DNA of 64,000 nucleotides from Helicobacter didelphidarum (GTDB lineage: Bacteria > Campylobacterota > Campylobacteria > Campylobacterales > Helicobacteraceae). The notes under the pieces are model-generated. The model did not search any database. It was not told the DNA's origin and was given only the letters and a program-made list of their open reading frames with translations. Each line of letters begins with the position of its first letter. Positions within the stretch are counted from its first letter, which is position 1. The position numbers and the translations under genes are program-made. Shown here piece by piece: positions 1 through 9,589 of this stretch. The DNA lies in contig NZ_NXLQ01000001.1 in NCBI RefSeq assembly GCF_003364195.1, positions 124,001 through 188,000 on the forward strand, read 5' to 3'.

Positions 1-444
1 ATTACAAGTTTCTGCATTAAAGCAAGAATCCTCATTTGATATAAGAAAATCTAGAGATTCTGGAGAAAGCTTTTTCATATATGATATATCTTTTGGTGAT
101 GCAGTAATAATAATTTTTTTAAGAGAAAAACAAGAATGATGCTCTGTTTGATTTAATGACTTAAAATCAGGATTAAAAGGATGTTCATTTTGTTGTGTGG
201 GGAAAGAAGCGATACATTCGAGTGTTTTTTGTGCTAGAGATTGTGCAACATAAAGCCATAGTGGTGTTGTGTTGATTCGTATCCATTGTTTTTTTACATG
301 AGGTTTTTGCATGGCATGAGGAATGGGATAATCATAACTCTTGCAGAAAGAATTAGAGAGAACTAAATCAGCATCATTGAAATTGTTACAAAATCGCAAG
401 GAATCTCCCGCTGCCATTATTATGAGCGTTAAACTTTTCATCAT
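1..444 (-). CDS. ispDF: IspD/IspF isoprenoid enzyme, N-terminal part (cut by window edge)
   Basis: The minus strand is open from ATG at 444 to the window edge: 148 codons without a stop. The protein begins with a nucleotidyltransferase signature (LIIMAAGDSLRF) followed by KKQWIRINTTPLWLYVA, which fits the CTP-binding start of 2-C-methyl-D-erythritol 4-phosphate cytidylyltransferase. In Helicobacter and Campylobacter this is normally fused to the MECDP synthase IspF domain, which would lie outside the window, so the fusion is inferred. The product would make isoprenoid precursors by the MEP pathway in the cytoplasm. A weak AGAAAG ribosome site precedes the ATG. A hydrophilic stretch between the first glycine motif and KKQW is longer than in H. 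pylori as I remember it. Confidence 0.85.
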   Translation of the reverse strand, partial: MMKSLTLIIMAAGDSLRFCNNFNDADLVLSNSFCKSYDYPIPHAMQKPHVKKQWIRINTTPLWLYVAQSLAQKTLECIASFPTQQNEHPFNPDFKSLNQTEHHSCFSLKKIIITASPKDISYMKKLSPESLDFLISNEDSCFNAETCN

Positions 445-2076
<1,632 letters not shown>

Positions 2077-2187
2077 ATTTTGCAGTTTGCGAGAATCTAA
2101 ATATTTTTAAGCAATATGCAATAATAAGCTTGTCTGTATTGAGAAAAGATTGTTTGGTTTTTCAAGAAAGCTTTATTAAGGTAAAGT

Positions 2188-3921
2188 ATGATTAGACGCA
2201 TTTTAATCAATAAGTCCCCAGCATTTTCACACCTTGAACTTTATGTGCAAAATGGTTTTAATGTGATTAGTGGTGTGAGTGGTAGTGGTAAGTCAGTTTT
2301 TTTAAATTCAATTTTAAGTGCATTTGGACTTAAAGAACCTAATGCAGATTTGATTGAAATAAGCTTAGAAATAGATTACAATAAACTAGGTATTAATCTT
2401 GAGGACTGGGGAATCTCAAATGCACTTGATGAGGATAATCAAGCAGTTGTTTCAATTTTAAAAAAACAAAATACTCGTTATTTTTTTAATCACCAATCAA
2501 TTCCAAAAAAGAAACTAAGTGAGATTTCAACACATTTTATTAAGTATATTAGTATCAAAGATGGAAATGAACTGCAAAGTAATTTTTTACTTAAGATTCT
2601 TGATACTTTTATTGGTGCAAAAGATGTAAAATTTTTTCTATTGTTGGAAGAATATAAACAAATATTTTTAGAATATAAAAATTGTGGAAATGAGTTGGAA
2701 AATCTTAAACGAATGCAGAAAAATCTTGAGAATCTTAAGGATTTTGCACAATTTGAAATTGATAAAATCACAAGAATTGACCCACAGATTGGTGAGTATG
2801 AAAGACTTTTAAATGAGAAAAAACTTCTTAGTAAAAAAGAAAAAGTTTTGCAATCTTGTAGTCTTGCACTCCAAAGTATAGATTCTATGGATTCTGTAAA
2901 TCGAGCACTTCAATTATTGGGACTTGATAATAGCAATTTGCAATCTTGTTTGCTTGAGGTTCGCGGTAATCTCGAAAATGCTATTGATGATTTTGAGAAT
3001 CTTGATATGGAACCAGAAGAATTGCTTAATCGTATTGGTGAATTAGCAGATATTCAACGCCGTTATGGAAGTGAAGAAGAGGCACTAAAACATTTGGCAA
3101 TTCAAAGAGAAAAATTAAAAGAATATGAAAATATTGAATTTGATAAAACACAATTAGAAAAAAAATATATCGAACTTGAGCGAACAATCCAAGAACTTAG
3201 CAAGAAAATTACACAAAAACGAATCGCAAATATCAAAAACTTTGAAGCACGACTTAATAATTTTGCACAGCAACTTAAGTTACAGGTTCTTTCGATCAAA
3301 AGAAGCTCTTGTTTGTTTGATGAGTTTGGGGTGGATAACTTAGAAATATTACTCGATGAAAAGTCAAAGAATATAGTTTCTTCTGGGGAGTATAACCGCA
3401 TGAGATTGTGTGTGCTTTGCACAATGGTAGAAGCAAATGAAGTGAAAAATATCAATAACACAACACAGCGGAGTATAATAAAAAAAACAAAAGCAATAGA
3501 GAAAAAAAAGATGAATGTGCGAGATCAACAAAATATATTCAATAATGAATCTTTAGCGAATTTGCACTTCACAAATCAATATAATGCTCTCAATACAGAA
3601 TGTGGGATACTCATTCTTGATGAAATTGATGCAAATTTAAGTGGTGAAGAAAGTGAGGGTGTGGCAAAACTCTTACATTTTTTGTCGCGAAGTTATCAAA
3701 TTTTTGCCATTTCTCATCAACCATTTATGCCGTTAATGAGTGATTATCATTATCTTGTGAGTAGGGATGATGAAAATAAAGGATATATTCAGCTACTTGA
3801 TAATGAGGGAAAAATTCAAGAAATTGCACGTATGATTAGTGGCTCTAATCTTGATTCTCATGCAATAAATTATGCAAAAACACTTTTAGAACAAAAAAAG
3901 CAAGAGAGAAGTAATTTATAA
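2188..3921 (+). CDS. recN: DNA repair ATPase RecN
   Basis: An SMC-like ATPase of double-strand-break repair. Walker A (GVSGSGKS) is at residues 29-36. The middle of the protein (about 150-360) is charged and coiled-coil-like. An ABC-signature-like SSGEYNR is at 398-404 and Walker B (LILDE) at 475-479, followed by IDANLSGEES and an AISHQP switch region. Between signature and Walker B are about 55 polar residues (roughly 417-470) rich in N, K and T that RecN proteins do not normally carry. This is the reason the protein is 577 residues long rather than about 520. A weak AAGGTAA ribosome site lies before the ATG. Confidence 0.93.
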   Translation: MIRRILINKSPAFSHLELYVQNGFNVISGVSGSGKSVFLNSILSAFGLKEPNADLIEISLEIDYNKLGINLEDWGISNALDEDNQAVVSILKKQNTRYFFNHQSIPKKKLSEISTHFIKYISIKDGNELQSNFLLKILDTFIGAKDVKFFLLLEEYKQIFLEYKNCGNELENLKRMQKNLENLKDFAQFEIDKITRIDPQIGEYERLLNEKKLLSKKEKVLQSCSLALQSIDSMDSVNRALQLLGLDNSNLQSCLLEVRGNLENAIDDFENLDMEPEELLNRIGELADIQRRYGSEEEALKHLAIQREKLKEYENIEFDKTQLEKKYIELERTIQELSKKITQKRIANIKNFEARLNNFAQQLKLQVLSIKRSSCLFDEFGVDNLEILLDEKSKNIVSSGEYNRMRLCVLCTMVEANEVKNINNTTQRSIIKKTKAIEKKKMNVRDQQNIFNNESLANLHFTNQYNALNTECGILILDEIDANLSGEESEGVAKLLHFLSRSYQIFAISHQPFMPLMSDYHYLVSRDDENKGYIQLLDNEGKIQEIARMISGSNLDSHAINYAKTLLEQKKQERSNL

Positions 3922-3990
3922 AGTTTATTGTTAATAACTTGAGATAATGAAGTTTTGCAGAAGATAAAATATTCTTTGTAATGTAAGATT

Positions 3991-3999
3991 TTTTTTTGA
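3991..3999 (+). repeat. T9 homopolymer, intergenic
   Basis: Nine T residues 70 bases upstream of the small membrane protein gene. It is upstream of that gene's likely -10 box, so an effect on transcription is possible but unproven. Confidence 0.5.
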
Positions 4000-4030
4000 T
4001 AAAATCGTGTGATTGTTTTTGTTGCTATGC

Positions 4031-4036
4031 TAGAAT
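4031..4036 (+). promoter_or_regulatory. Possible extended -10 box of the small membrane protein gene
   Basis: TAGAAT preceded by TGC, 33 bases before the ATG at 4069. Confidence 0.3.
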
Positions 4037-4068
4037 AATGTTTATTTACTTCCATATAAGGAGCTTTT

Positions 4069-4260
4069 ATGCAGGTATTGCAGTTGGGTTTAATTTTTGT
4101 TATTTTAGTCGCTATTGTTGTGATTGTTGTTGAGCTACTTTGTTTTCTCATTCCTATCATATTGGGGTTAGTAGGCTTTATTGCCATAGCTGGTTTGATT
4201 GGTGTGTTCCTTTTTATTTTTTATAATAAATTGCAAGATTATTTACAGAATAGAAAATAA
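4069..4260 (+). CDS. Small two-helix membrane protein, unknown function
   Basis: This 63-residue protein is preceded by a strong ribosome site (AAGGAG, 5-6 bases before ATG), which supports a real gene. Two hydrophobic segments (about residues 5-28 and 30-52) are separated by a proline-containing turn (FLIPIILG). The tail is short and polar (NKLQDYLQNRK). No family recognised. It stands alone between recN and leuD. Confidence 0.65.
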   Translation: MQVLQLGLIFVILVAIVVIVVELLCFLIPIILGLVGFIAIAGLIGVFLFIFYNKLQDYLQNRK

Positions 4261-4483
4261 TGATTGTTGATGATTAAGAGTGCAATTTTTAATTTTTCAG
4301 GTTGAAATCCCGATTTGTAATGCAAGAAAATAGTTACAGTCTCAACCATTGATAAGTGGATAAGGTTTCAAACTTTTAATATTTGTCTCAAAATATTTTA
4401 ATATGACTTCATGTTGGTGATTCTATCTGATTAATATAAGATAAAGTTGATTAAATTTTATAAAATCTCTGCAACCTTTAAGC

Positions 4484-4489
4484 TATAAT
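4484..4489 (+). promoter_or_regulatory. -10 box of leuD operon
   Basis: TATAAT 27 bases before the leuD start, with a TTTAAG-type sequence just upstream. Together they resemble the Campylobacter/Helicobacter housekeeping promoter. Confidence 0.55.
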
Positions 4490-4515
4490 TACACAAAACT
4501 TAAGCAAGGAAATTC

Positions 4516-5004
4516 ATGGGAAAAGTATGGAAATTTGGAGATAATATTGATACTGATTTAATTATTGCTGCTCGTTATCTCAATACAAGTGATGGTAAAG
4601 AATTGGCAAAAAAAGTATTTGAAGATGCAAGATTGGGTATAGCACAAGAAATTCAAAAAGGCGATATAGTTGTGGCTGGAGAAAATTTTGGTTGCGGAAG
4701 TAGTCGTGAGCATGCTCCATTGGCATTAAGAGAAGCTGGAATCAAAGCTGTTTTAGCCCCATATTTTGCACGAATATTTTATCGTAATGCTTTTAATACT
4801 GGACTTTTAATACTTGAGCTTGAAAAAAAAGATATTGAATCTATACAAGAAGGTGATAATTTGGAGGTTGATTTAGATTCTAAAAAAATTATAAATACCA
4901 CTCAAAATACCCATTATCAGTTCAAGGAGATTCCTGTATTTATGCAAGAACTTTTGCAATGTGGCGGTTTAATGGAATATGCAAAAACAAAAATTTCAGT
5001 GTAG
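4516..5004 (+). CDS. leuD: 3-isopropylmalate dehydratase small subunit
   Basis: The swivel subunit of isopropylmalate isomerase (LeuCD) in leucine synthesis. The 162-residue length is normal. The family motif [10 protein letters not shown] is at residues 59-68, and the N-terminal [14 protein letters not shown] is also typical. The partner leuC is not in this window, so the usual leuCD pair is split. leuB follows after 15 bases, so the two are probably co-transcribed. An AAGGAAA ribosome site precedes the ATG. Confidence 0.96.
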   Translation: MGKVWKFGDNIDTDLIIAARYLNTSDGKELAKKVFEDARLGIAQEIQKGDIVVAGENFGCGSSREHAPLALREAGIKAVLAPYFARIFYRNAFNTGLLILELEKKDIESIQEGDNLEVDLDSKKIINTTQNTHYQFKEIPVFMQELLQCGGLMEYAKTKISV

Positions 5005-5019
5005 TTATAAAGGGATACT

Positions 5020-6099
5020 ATGAAAACTTATAATATTGCTGTGCTTAAAGGTGATGGTATTGGTATTGAAGTAACAAATCAATCATTAAAAGTATTAGAT
5101 TCTGTGCGTAAAAAATTTAATCTTGATATTCAAACACAAGAGTATCTTGTGGGCGGAAGTGCACTTGATAATTGCAATCAATCTTTACCAGAAGCTACTA
5201 TTGAAGGTTGTAAAAGTGCTGATGCCGTGTTGTTTGGTGCAATTGGTGGTCCAAAATGGGATAATCTTAAACATGATAGCCCAGAAAAAGGTTTATTGGA
5301 ATTACGTAAAACATTGCAAGTTTTTGTAAACATACGTCCTGCTTTTGTGTTTGATTCCCTTGTGATGGCAAGCACTCTTAAACCAGAAGTCATTTCGGGA
5401 GTAGATTTAGTTGTTGTTCGTGAGCTTATTAGTGGAATTTATTTTGGAGAACCACGCGGTATAGAAATACGCGATGGAGAAAAAGTTGGTTTTAATACGA
5501 TGTTTTATACCGAAAGTGAGATTTCACGTATCGCACATTATGCTTTTAAACTTGCAAATACAAGACAAAAAAAACTCTGTGTTGTTGATAAGGCAAATGT
5601 ATTAGAAGTGAGCAAGTTATGGCGTGAAGTTGTTGGCAGAATCGCAAAACAATATAATCACATTGATGTCTCTTATCAGTATGTTGATAATGCAAGTATG
5701 CAACTTATCCGTAATCCAAAAGATTTTGATGTGATTCTTACAAGCAATCTTTTTGGTGATATTTTGAGTGATGAAGCAAGTCAATTAACAGGTTCAATTG
5801 GCTTGTTGCCGAGTGCGAGTATCGGTGATAAATATGCACTTTATGAACCCATACATGGAAGTGCACCAGACATTGCTGGGCAAGACATCGCAAATCCAAT
5901 GGCAAGTATTTTAAGTCTTGCAATGATGTTCGAAAATACTTTTGAAGAACAATGTATTGCCAAAACTATTAAAGATTGTGTTTCAAATGTGCTTGAAGAA
6001 GGTGTGAGGAGTAAGGACATTGCACAATTTGGGGTAAAAAAAGTGTTAGGCTGTAATGCAATTGGTGATTTAATTGCAACGAAAATATTAGAATATTAA
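5020..6099 (+). CDS. leuB: 3-isopropylmalate dehydrogenase
   Basis: An NAD-dependent oxidative decarboxylase of leucine synthesis, 359 residues. It shows the family start KGDGIGIEV, the metal/substrate segment NLFGDILSDEASQL and the NAD-binding YEPIHGSAPDIAG. The preceding gene is leuD, 15 bases away. The following small ORF begins 28-40 bases downstream on the same strand, consistent with an operon. Confidence 0.97.
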   Translation: MKTYNIAVLKGDGIGIEVTNQSLKVLDSVRKKFNLDIQTQEYLVGGSALDNCNQSLPEATIEGCKSADAVLFGAIGGPKWDNLKHDSPEKGLLELRKTLQVFVNIRPAFVFDSLVMASTLKPEVISGVDLVVVRELISGIYFGEPRGIEIRDGEKVGFNTMFYTESEISRIAHYAFKLANTRQKKLCVVDKANVLEVSKLWREVVGRIAKQYNHIDVSYQYVDNASMQLIRNPKDFDVILTSNLFGDILSDEASQLTGSIGLLPSASIGDKYALYEPIHGSAPDIAGQDIANPMASILSLAMMFENTFEEQCIAKTIKDCVSNVLEEGVRSKDIAQFGVKKVLGCNAIGDLIATKILEY

Positions 6100-6139
6100 A
6101 ATTTGAAATTCAATAAGAAAAAGAAAGATGAGGAAAAAT

Positions 6140-6427
6140 ATGAGTAGGAAGCTACTTAATTTGGGTTATATCTATGAAATGGTAAATAAGCACAATGAGG
6201 CTTTAGTGTGTTTTGAACAAGTTTTAGAAAAGGATTCTAGAAGTCTTAATACAGAAATTATTAAGGAAGCAAGACTTGGAATAAAAGCAAATCATATGGC
6301 ACTGAAATATCAGGAAAATCCGGAATTACTCACAAAAAATCTTGATATGGAAAAAATGCAAAGAAAAATTCAACAATTTAGACAAGATCCAAGAAAATTA
6401 ATAGGGTGGTTTAGTCAATGGAGTTAA
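6140..6427 (+). CDS. Small TPR-like protein downstream of leuB
   Basis: The 95-residue product resembles one tetratricopeptide unit near the N-terminus (LGYIYEMVNKHNEALVCFEQ), followed by a charged helical tail ending in IGWFSQWS. The start at 6140 is preferred because GAGG lies six bases ahead of it; an in-frame ATG at 6128 has only an A-rich leader. Its 3' end overlaps the next gene by ten bases, implying translational coupling. The function is unknown; TPR repeats usually mediate protein contacts. Confidence 0.65.
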   Translation: MSRKLLNLGYIYEMVNKHNEALVCFEQVLEKDSRSLNTEIIKEARLGIKANHMALKYQENPELLTKNLDMEKMQRKIQQFRQDPRKLIGWFSQWS

Positions 6428-6723
6428 AAGATGTTGTATTACAAACGCTTAATGAAATTGAAAATAGCGTTGATGAAAAAGGTTTTAAAGATATTACAAT
6501 TGGAATTAATACTGGTGAAGTAGAATTCTTGCAGAGCTTTAAAGAAAGAATTTTTGTGCTTTTTGAAGGATTAAAGCAAGATGATTTGTTTACTGAAGAC
6601 GAGAGTGCAAAAATGCAAATTGAAGCAAAACTTGATTTAATTCTTGGTTTTTTACAATTTCAATTAGCTCTTATTGATGCGAGATTGGAGGTGCTGGATA
6701 AACGCACATTTGATTTGGTGTGA
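6418..6723 (+). CDS. Conserved-looking small acidic protein, unknown function
   Basis: A 101-residue soluble, acidic, probably all-helical protein (LKDVVLQTLNEIENSV..., then helices to the C-terminus). The ATG lies inside the end of the preceding TPR-like gene, so it is coupled to that gene and to the leu operon. I do not recognise the family with confidence. A loose likeness to small Campylobacterota proteins of the invasion-antigen D type is only an impression. Confidence 0.6.
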   Translation: MELKDVVLQTLNEIENSVDEKGFKDITIGINTGEVEFLQSFKERIFVLFEGLKQDDLFTEDESAKMQIEAKLDLILGFLQFQLALIDARLEVLDKRTFDLV

Positions 6724-6831
6724 TTAGTATCAATGATAATCTATATGGTGCGTTATATATTTTATATTTAAATGGGCTTATTAATTTTACTATATAGCAA
6801 GATAACTATATGGTTTGATAAAAGTTTTTCC

Positions 6832-6877
6832 TTTTATTGTGTAAAGAAAACTCTATGCTTTGTTTTACACAATAAAA
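6832..6877. terminator. 14-bp inverted repeat with 18-base loop
   Basis: TTTTATTGTGTAAA at 6832-6845 is repeated exactly in inverted form at 6864-6877. It lies about 110 bases after the last gene of the leu operon. Without a clean T-run after the stem it may act as a weak bidirectional terminator or as a protein-binding site. Confidence 0.4.
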
Positions 6878-7100
6878 AATATCTTAAAATAACTGAGATA
6901 GAGATTGTTTATTAACTAATCTATAATTTCTATTTGTTGAAGTATTTTTAAAATCTTTCCCTCATTTTTTATTATGTATTTTTAGTTCAAAAGATAAAAA
7001 AATACATAAGATTTAGTAATTATTATTATTTTAATTTTACTTTAAGTTTTTTTATGGTAGTATTCTATTTGTAATCAATTTACGCATTGATTATTGTTCT

Positions 7101-7129
7101 TATCAAAGGATATTCCTTTGATAGTTTTT
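7101..7129 (+). terminator. Intrinsic terminator-like hairpin
   Basis: TATCAAAGGA (7101-7110), loop TAT and TCCTTTGATA (7114-7123) form a perfect 10-bp stem, followed by G and five T residues (7125-7129). A second pairing, GTTCTTA at 7096-7102 with TAAGAAC at 7139-7145, could enclose it. Confidence 0.5.
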
Positions 7130-7406
7130 GGGTTAAGTTAAGAACATTCTTTCGCATTATCTTCCTTTAGCAACTAAGGTAAGATTTTCTTCCTTAGTGT
7201 TTTGCTAGATTTCTCGCAGTCTTTAATTTTGCTTTTATCAAAGAATAAATTTTCTATATTCATTTTTATTAAAAATAATTTAAGATACTGATTTTTAGAT
7301 TCTATCATTTATAAAATTATTCCTAGATGTATAAATATTATCTTGCATAAAGTAAATCAACTATATTCAATAAAACACTCATAAACTAGGTGATTGTCGT
7401 AGTTCA

Positions 7407-8087
7407 TTATAAGAGATTTGTGATTTGAATTATATTGAACTTTTGTAAAATTGCTATTATAAGCATAATACTTAAACCACTTAATATCCCATTTAGCAAT
7501 CCACTGAAAATATAACCCCCCTCGAGATTTGGTTTAAAATTATAGAATCTTCTTATAAAACTTGGTTTATAGTAGTCATAAATTCTTATAAATACACAAG
7601 CACATACTGCTTCTAAAGCATAAGTTTCTGTATTATTGAATACTAAAAAACATGCACAAAAGAGACTCGCAATAAATTGATCTATAACAAAATAGTTGCC
7701 ATAATTCTTACGGATTTGTGGGATATTTTTTTTATCTACAACAAGGGTTTGTGCTGTATAACTATTTTGAGAATCTTGTTGCGACTGATTATTTTGTATT
7801 GTATCTTGGTGTGATACACAATCATTTTTAGCTATGCCTGTTCCCACATTTTTTATAGAATTTATTACTTCATAGAAAGGTTGGTTGCTTTTGTCATTAA
7901 AATTCTGTTGATCAGTACGCAAATTACGATATATAACAGCACTAATTAATAAGGATAACATAAATGCAGTTTCACGATTAAATATGATGAGAATATAAAT
8001 AAATGCAAAACCAATAAGGCTTGCTAAAATTTTCCGAAGCCATAGGGGTTTAATAATATGCAATATGGCAAGATTATAGAGATTCAT
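7407..8087 (-). CDS. PgpA-like multi-pass membrane protein (phosphatidylglycerophosphatase family, divergent)
   Basis: A 226-residue protein with about four membrane segments (near residues 18-55, 135-152 and 190-222). Residues 40-130 include a long Q/N/S-rich hydrophilic insert. The second half follows the PgpA pattern: VIDQFIASL for the usual DE-containing helix, FIRIYDYYKPSFIRRF for FRxFDxxKPxPI, and an EGG...GILSG segment for GGxGIMxDDxxAG. The acidic pair of that last motif is not seen. PgpA would dephosphorylate PGP to phosphatidylglycerol; here activity is uncertain. The ribosome site GAGG sits in the last codons of ribBA, so translation is probably coupled. Confidence 0.6.
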   Translation of the reverse strand: MNLYNLAILHIIKPLWLRKILASLIGFAFIYILIIFNRETAFMLSLLISAVIYRNLRTDQQNFNDKSNQPFYEVINSIKNVGTGIAKNDCVSHQDTIQNNQSQQDSQNSYTAQTLVVDKKNIPQIRKNYGNYFVIDQFIASLFCACFLVFNNTETYALEAVCACVFIRIYDYYKPSFIRRFYNFKPNLEGGYIFSGLLNGILSGLSIMLIIAILQKFNIIQITNLL

Positions 8088-8091
8088 ATTT

Positions 8092-9126
8092 TTATACCTC
8101 TATTTTCTCGAGCAATTTGAGATTAAATCCACTTAATGCAGTATATTCGGATTTTTTTGAACTAAGCAACTTGAAATCTTCAATCTCTAATAATCGCAAG
8201 ATTTGTGCTCCAACACCAAAGTCCTTTATGGTTTCACTTTGTGTAGGATCGCTTTGTAAAAATACCATATATCCACCATCTGTCTGCAGTTTTTTAATAC
8301 TTCGCATAAGATCTTCAAACTCATCATTTTGTTCAAATAATGCAATATCAGTTTTGATTGTATGAAATTTTACAAGAGGGGTTTTATTTGTATTGTTTGT
8401 TGTTGTGAATTTAAAAATTGTATGGTTACGATCCAAGTGGTCACAAAAAATATTTTTTTCACATGTAACACCTAAAAAATTTGTCTTACATGAGGATATT
8501 TTATGCACAAGATTCTCATAATTAAGACGATATTGGATAATATCAGAAACATAAAGAATATTTAGATTATTCTCATGTGCAAAATCAATTAAAAATTTAT
8601 CTCCTCGTGTTGCCATTGTGCCATCTTTTTTCATAATTTCACAAATTACACTAATCGGTGCAACGCCAGCTAAGCGACAAATATCCACACTGGCTTCAGT
8701 ATGCCCTGTCCGAGCCAATACCCCACCTTCTTTTGCAATAAGAGGAAAAATATGACCTGGTCGCACAAAATCCTGTGGAGCAACATTTGGGTTACACATA
8801 AGATGAATTGTCATATCTCGTTCATATGCAGAAATTCCTGTTTTTGCCTCTTTTGCATCAATCGAAATTGTAAAAGCTGTCTCATGATTGCTTGAATTAT
8901 TTTGCACCATTGGAGGAAGGTCAAGCTTGTTTGCCAACTCTTTTGTAATTGAAACACAAATCAACCCTCTTGCTTCTTGTGCCATAAAATTAATTTTTTG
9001 AGGTGTAGAGAAAATCCCAGCCATTACCAAATCGCCTTCATTTTCCCTATCTTCGTCATCCATGATTATAATCATTTCCCCTTTTTTAATCGCTTCTATT
9101 GCTTTTTTTACGCGTTGTTTATACAT
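8092..9126 (-). CDS. ribBA: 3,4-dihydroxy-2-butanone 4-phosphate synthase with degenerate GTP cyclohydrolase II-like domain
   Basis: The first 200 residues are a complete RibB: DDEDRENEGD at residues 23-32, RPGHIFPL, and GHTEASVDICRLAG. It would form the four-carbon riboflavin precursor from ribulose 5-phosphate. The second half has GCH-II-like length and order but lacks the zinc-binding cysteine cluster and the catalytic segment, as known for H. pylori RibBA. A separate RibA would be needed for GTP cyclohydrolase II. The ATG at 9126, six bases after AAGGA, is preferred over an upstream TTG and gives 344 residues. The PgpA-like gene follows directly. Confidence 0.93.
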   Translation of the reverse strand: MYKQRVKKAIEAIKKGEMIIIMDDEDRENEGDLVMAGIFSTPQKINFMAQEARGLICVSITKELANKLDLPPMVQNNSSNHETAFTISIDAKEAKTGISAYERDMTIHLMCNPNVAPQDFVRPGHIFPLIAKEGGVLARTGHTEASVDICRLAGVAPISVICEIMKKDGTMATRGDKFLIDFAHENNLNILYVSDIIQYRLNYENLVHKISSCKTNFLGVTCEKNIFCDHLDRNHTIFKFTTTNNTNKTPLVKFHTIKTDIALFEQNDEFEDLMRSIKKLQTDGGYMVFLQSDPTQSETIKDFGVGAQILRLLEIEDFKLLSSKKSEYTALSGFNLKLLEKIEV

Positions 9127-9200
9127 CAATATTCCTTATCAATTTAAATATTTTATGGAAATTATATCAAATTTATTTGACTTTTTATAGAATTTTGTGG

Positions 9201-9206
9201 TATAAT
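9201..9206 (+). promoter_or_regulatory. -10 box for tRNA-Gln
   Basis: TATAAT 36 bases before the tRNA-Gln start, preceded by TTGTGG. It lies in the gap divergent from ribBA. Confidence 0.5.
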
Positions 9207-9241
9207 CTCATTTTCACATTTTGAAAGAAAAAATTTGAAAT

Positions 9242-9316
9242 TGGGGTATAGCCAAGCGGTAAGGCATCTGGTTTTGGTCCAGACATTCCGAGGTTCGAAT
9301 CCTTGTACCCCAGCCA
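9242..9316 (+). tRNA. tRNA-Gln (TTG anticodon)
   Basis: A 75-base cloverleaf. The acceptor arm TGGGGTA pairs with TACCCCA. The anticodon stem CTGG/CCAG encloses a TTTTGGT loop that places TTG at 34-36. The T arm carries GGTTCGAATCC, and an encoded GCCA ends the gene. Confidence 0.95.
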
Positions 9317-9407
9317 CTTTTCTAGGATAAAAGATTAAGTTAAAAATTCTTAGATTTTTTATTGCAACTTATTCATTCTTTTTTATAGTATTAAGCTATT
9401 AGTATAT

Positions 9408-9483
<76 letters not shown>

Positions 9484-9589
9484 AATTATTATTTATATAG
9501 AAATTATTAAATTAACATATTGTTTTAAAATTCCCCCATCATAATCCCAATAATTTTTCTTATCATTTATAAACCAAAGATAACTGAGA

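Larger units (their letters stand above)
6724..7406. other. 0.7-kb spacer with inverted repeats, no ORF
   Basis: No plausible coding frame on either strand. The stretch carries several inverted repeats, listed separately at 6832-6877 and 7072-7145. It lies between two converging transcription units (leu operon and ribBA/pgpA-like), so terminators are expected. The density of hairpins at 7070-7200 also allows a small RNA. Confidence 0.5.
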
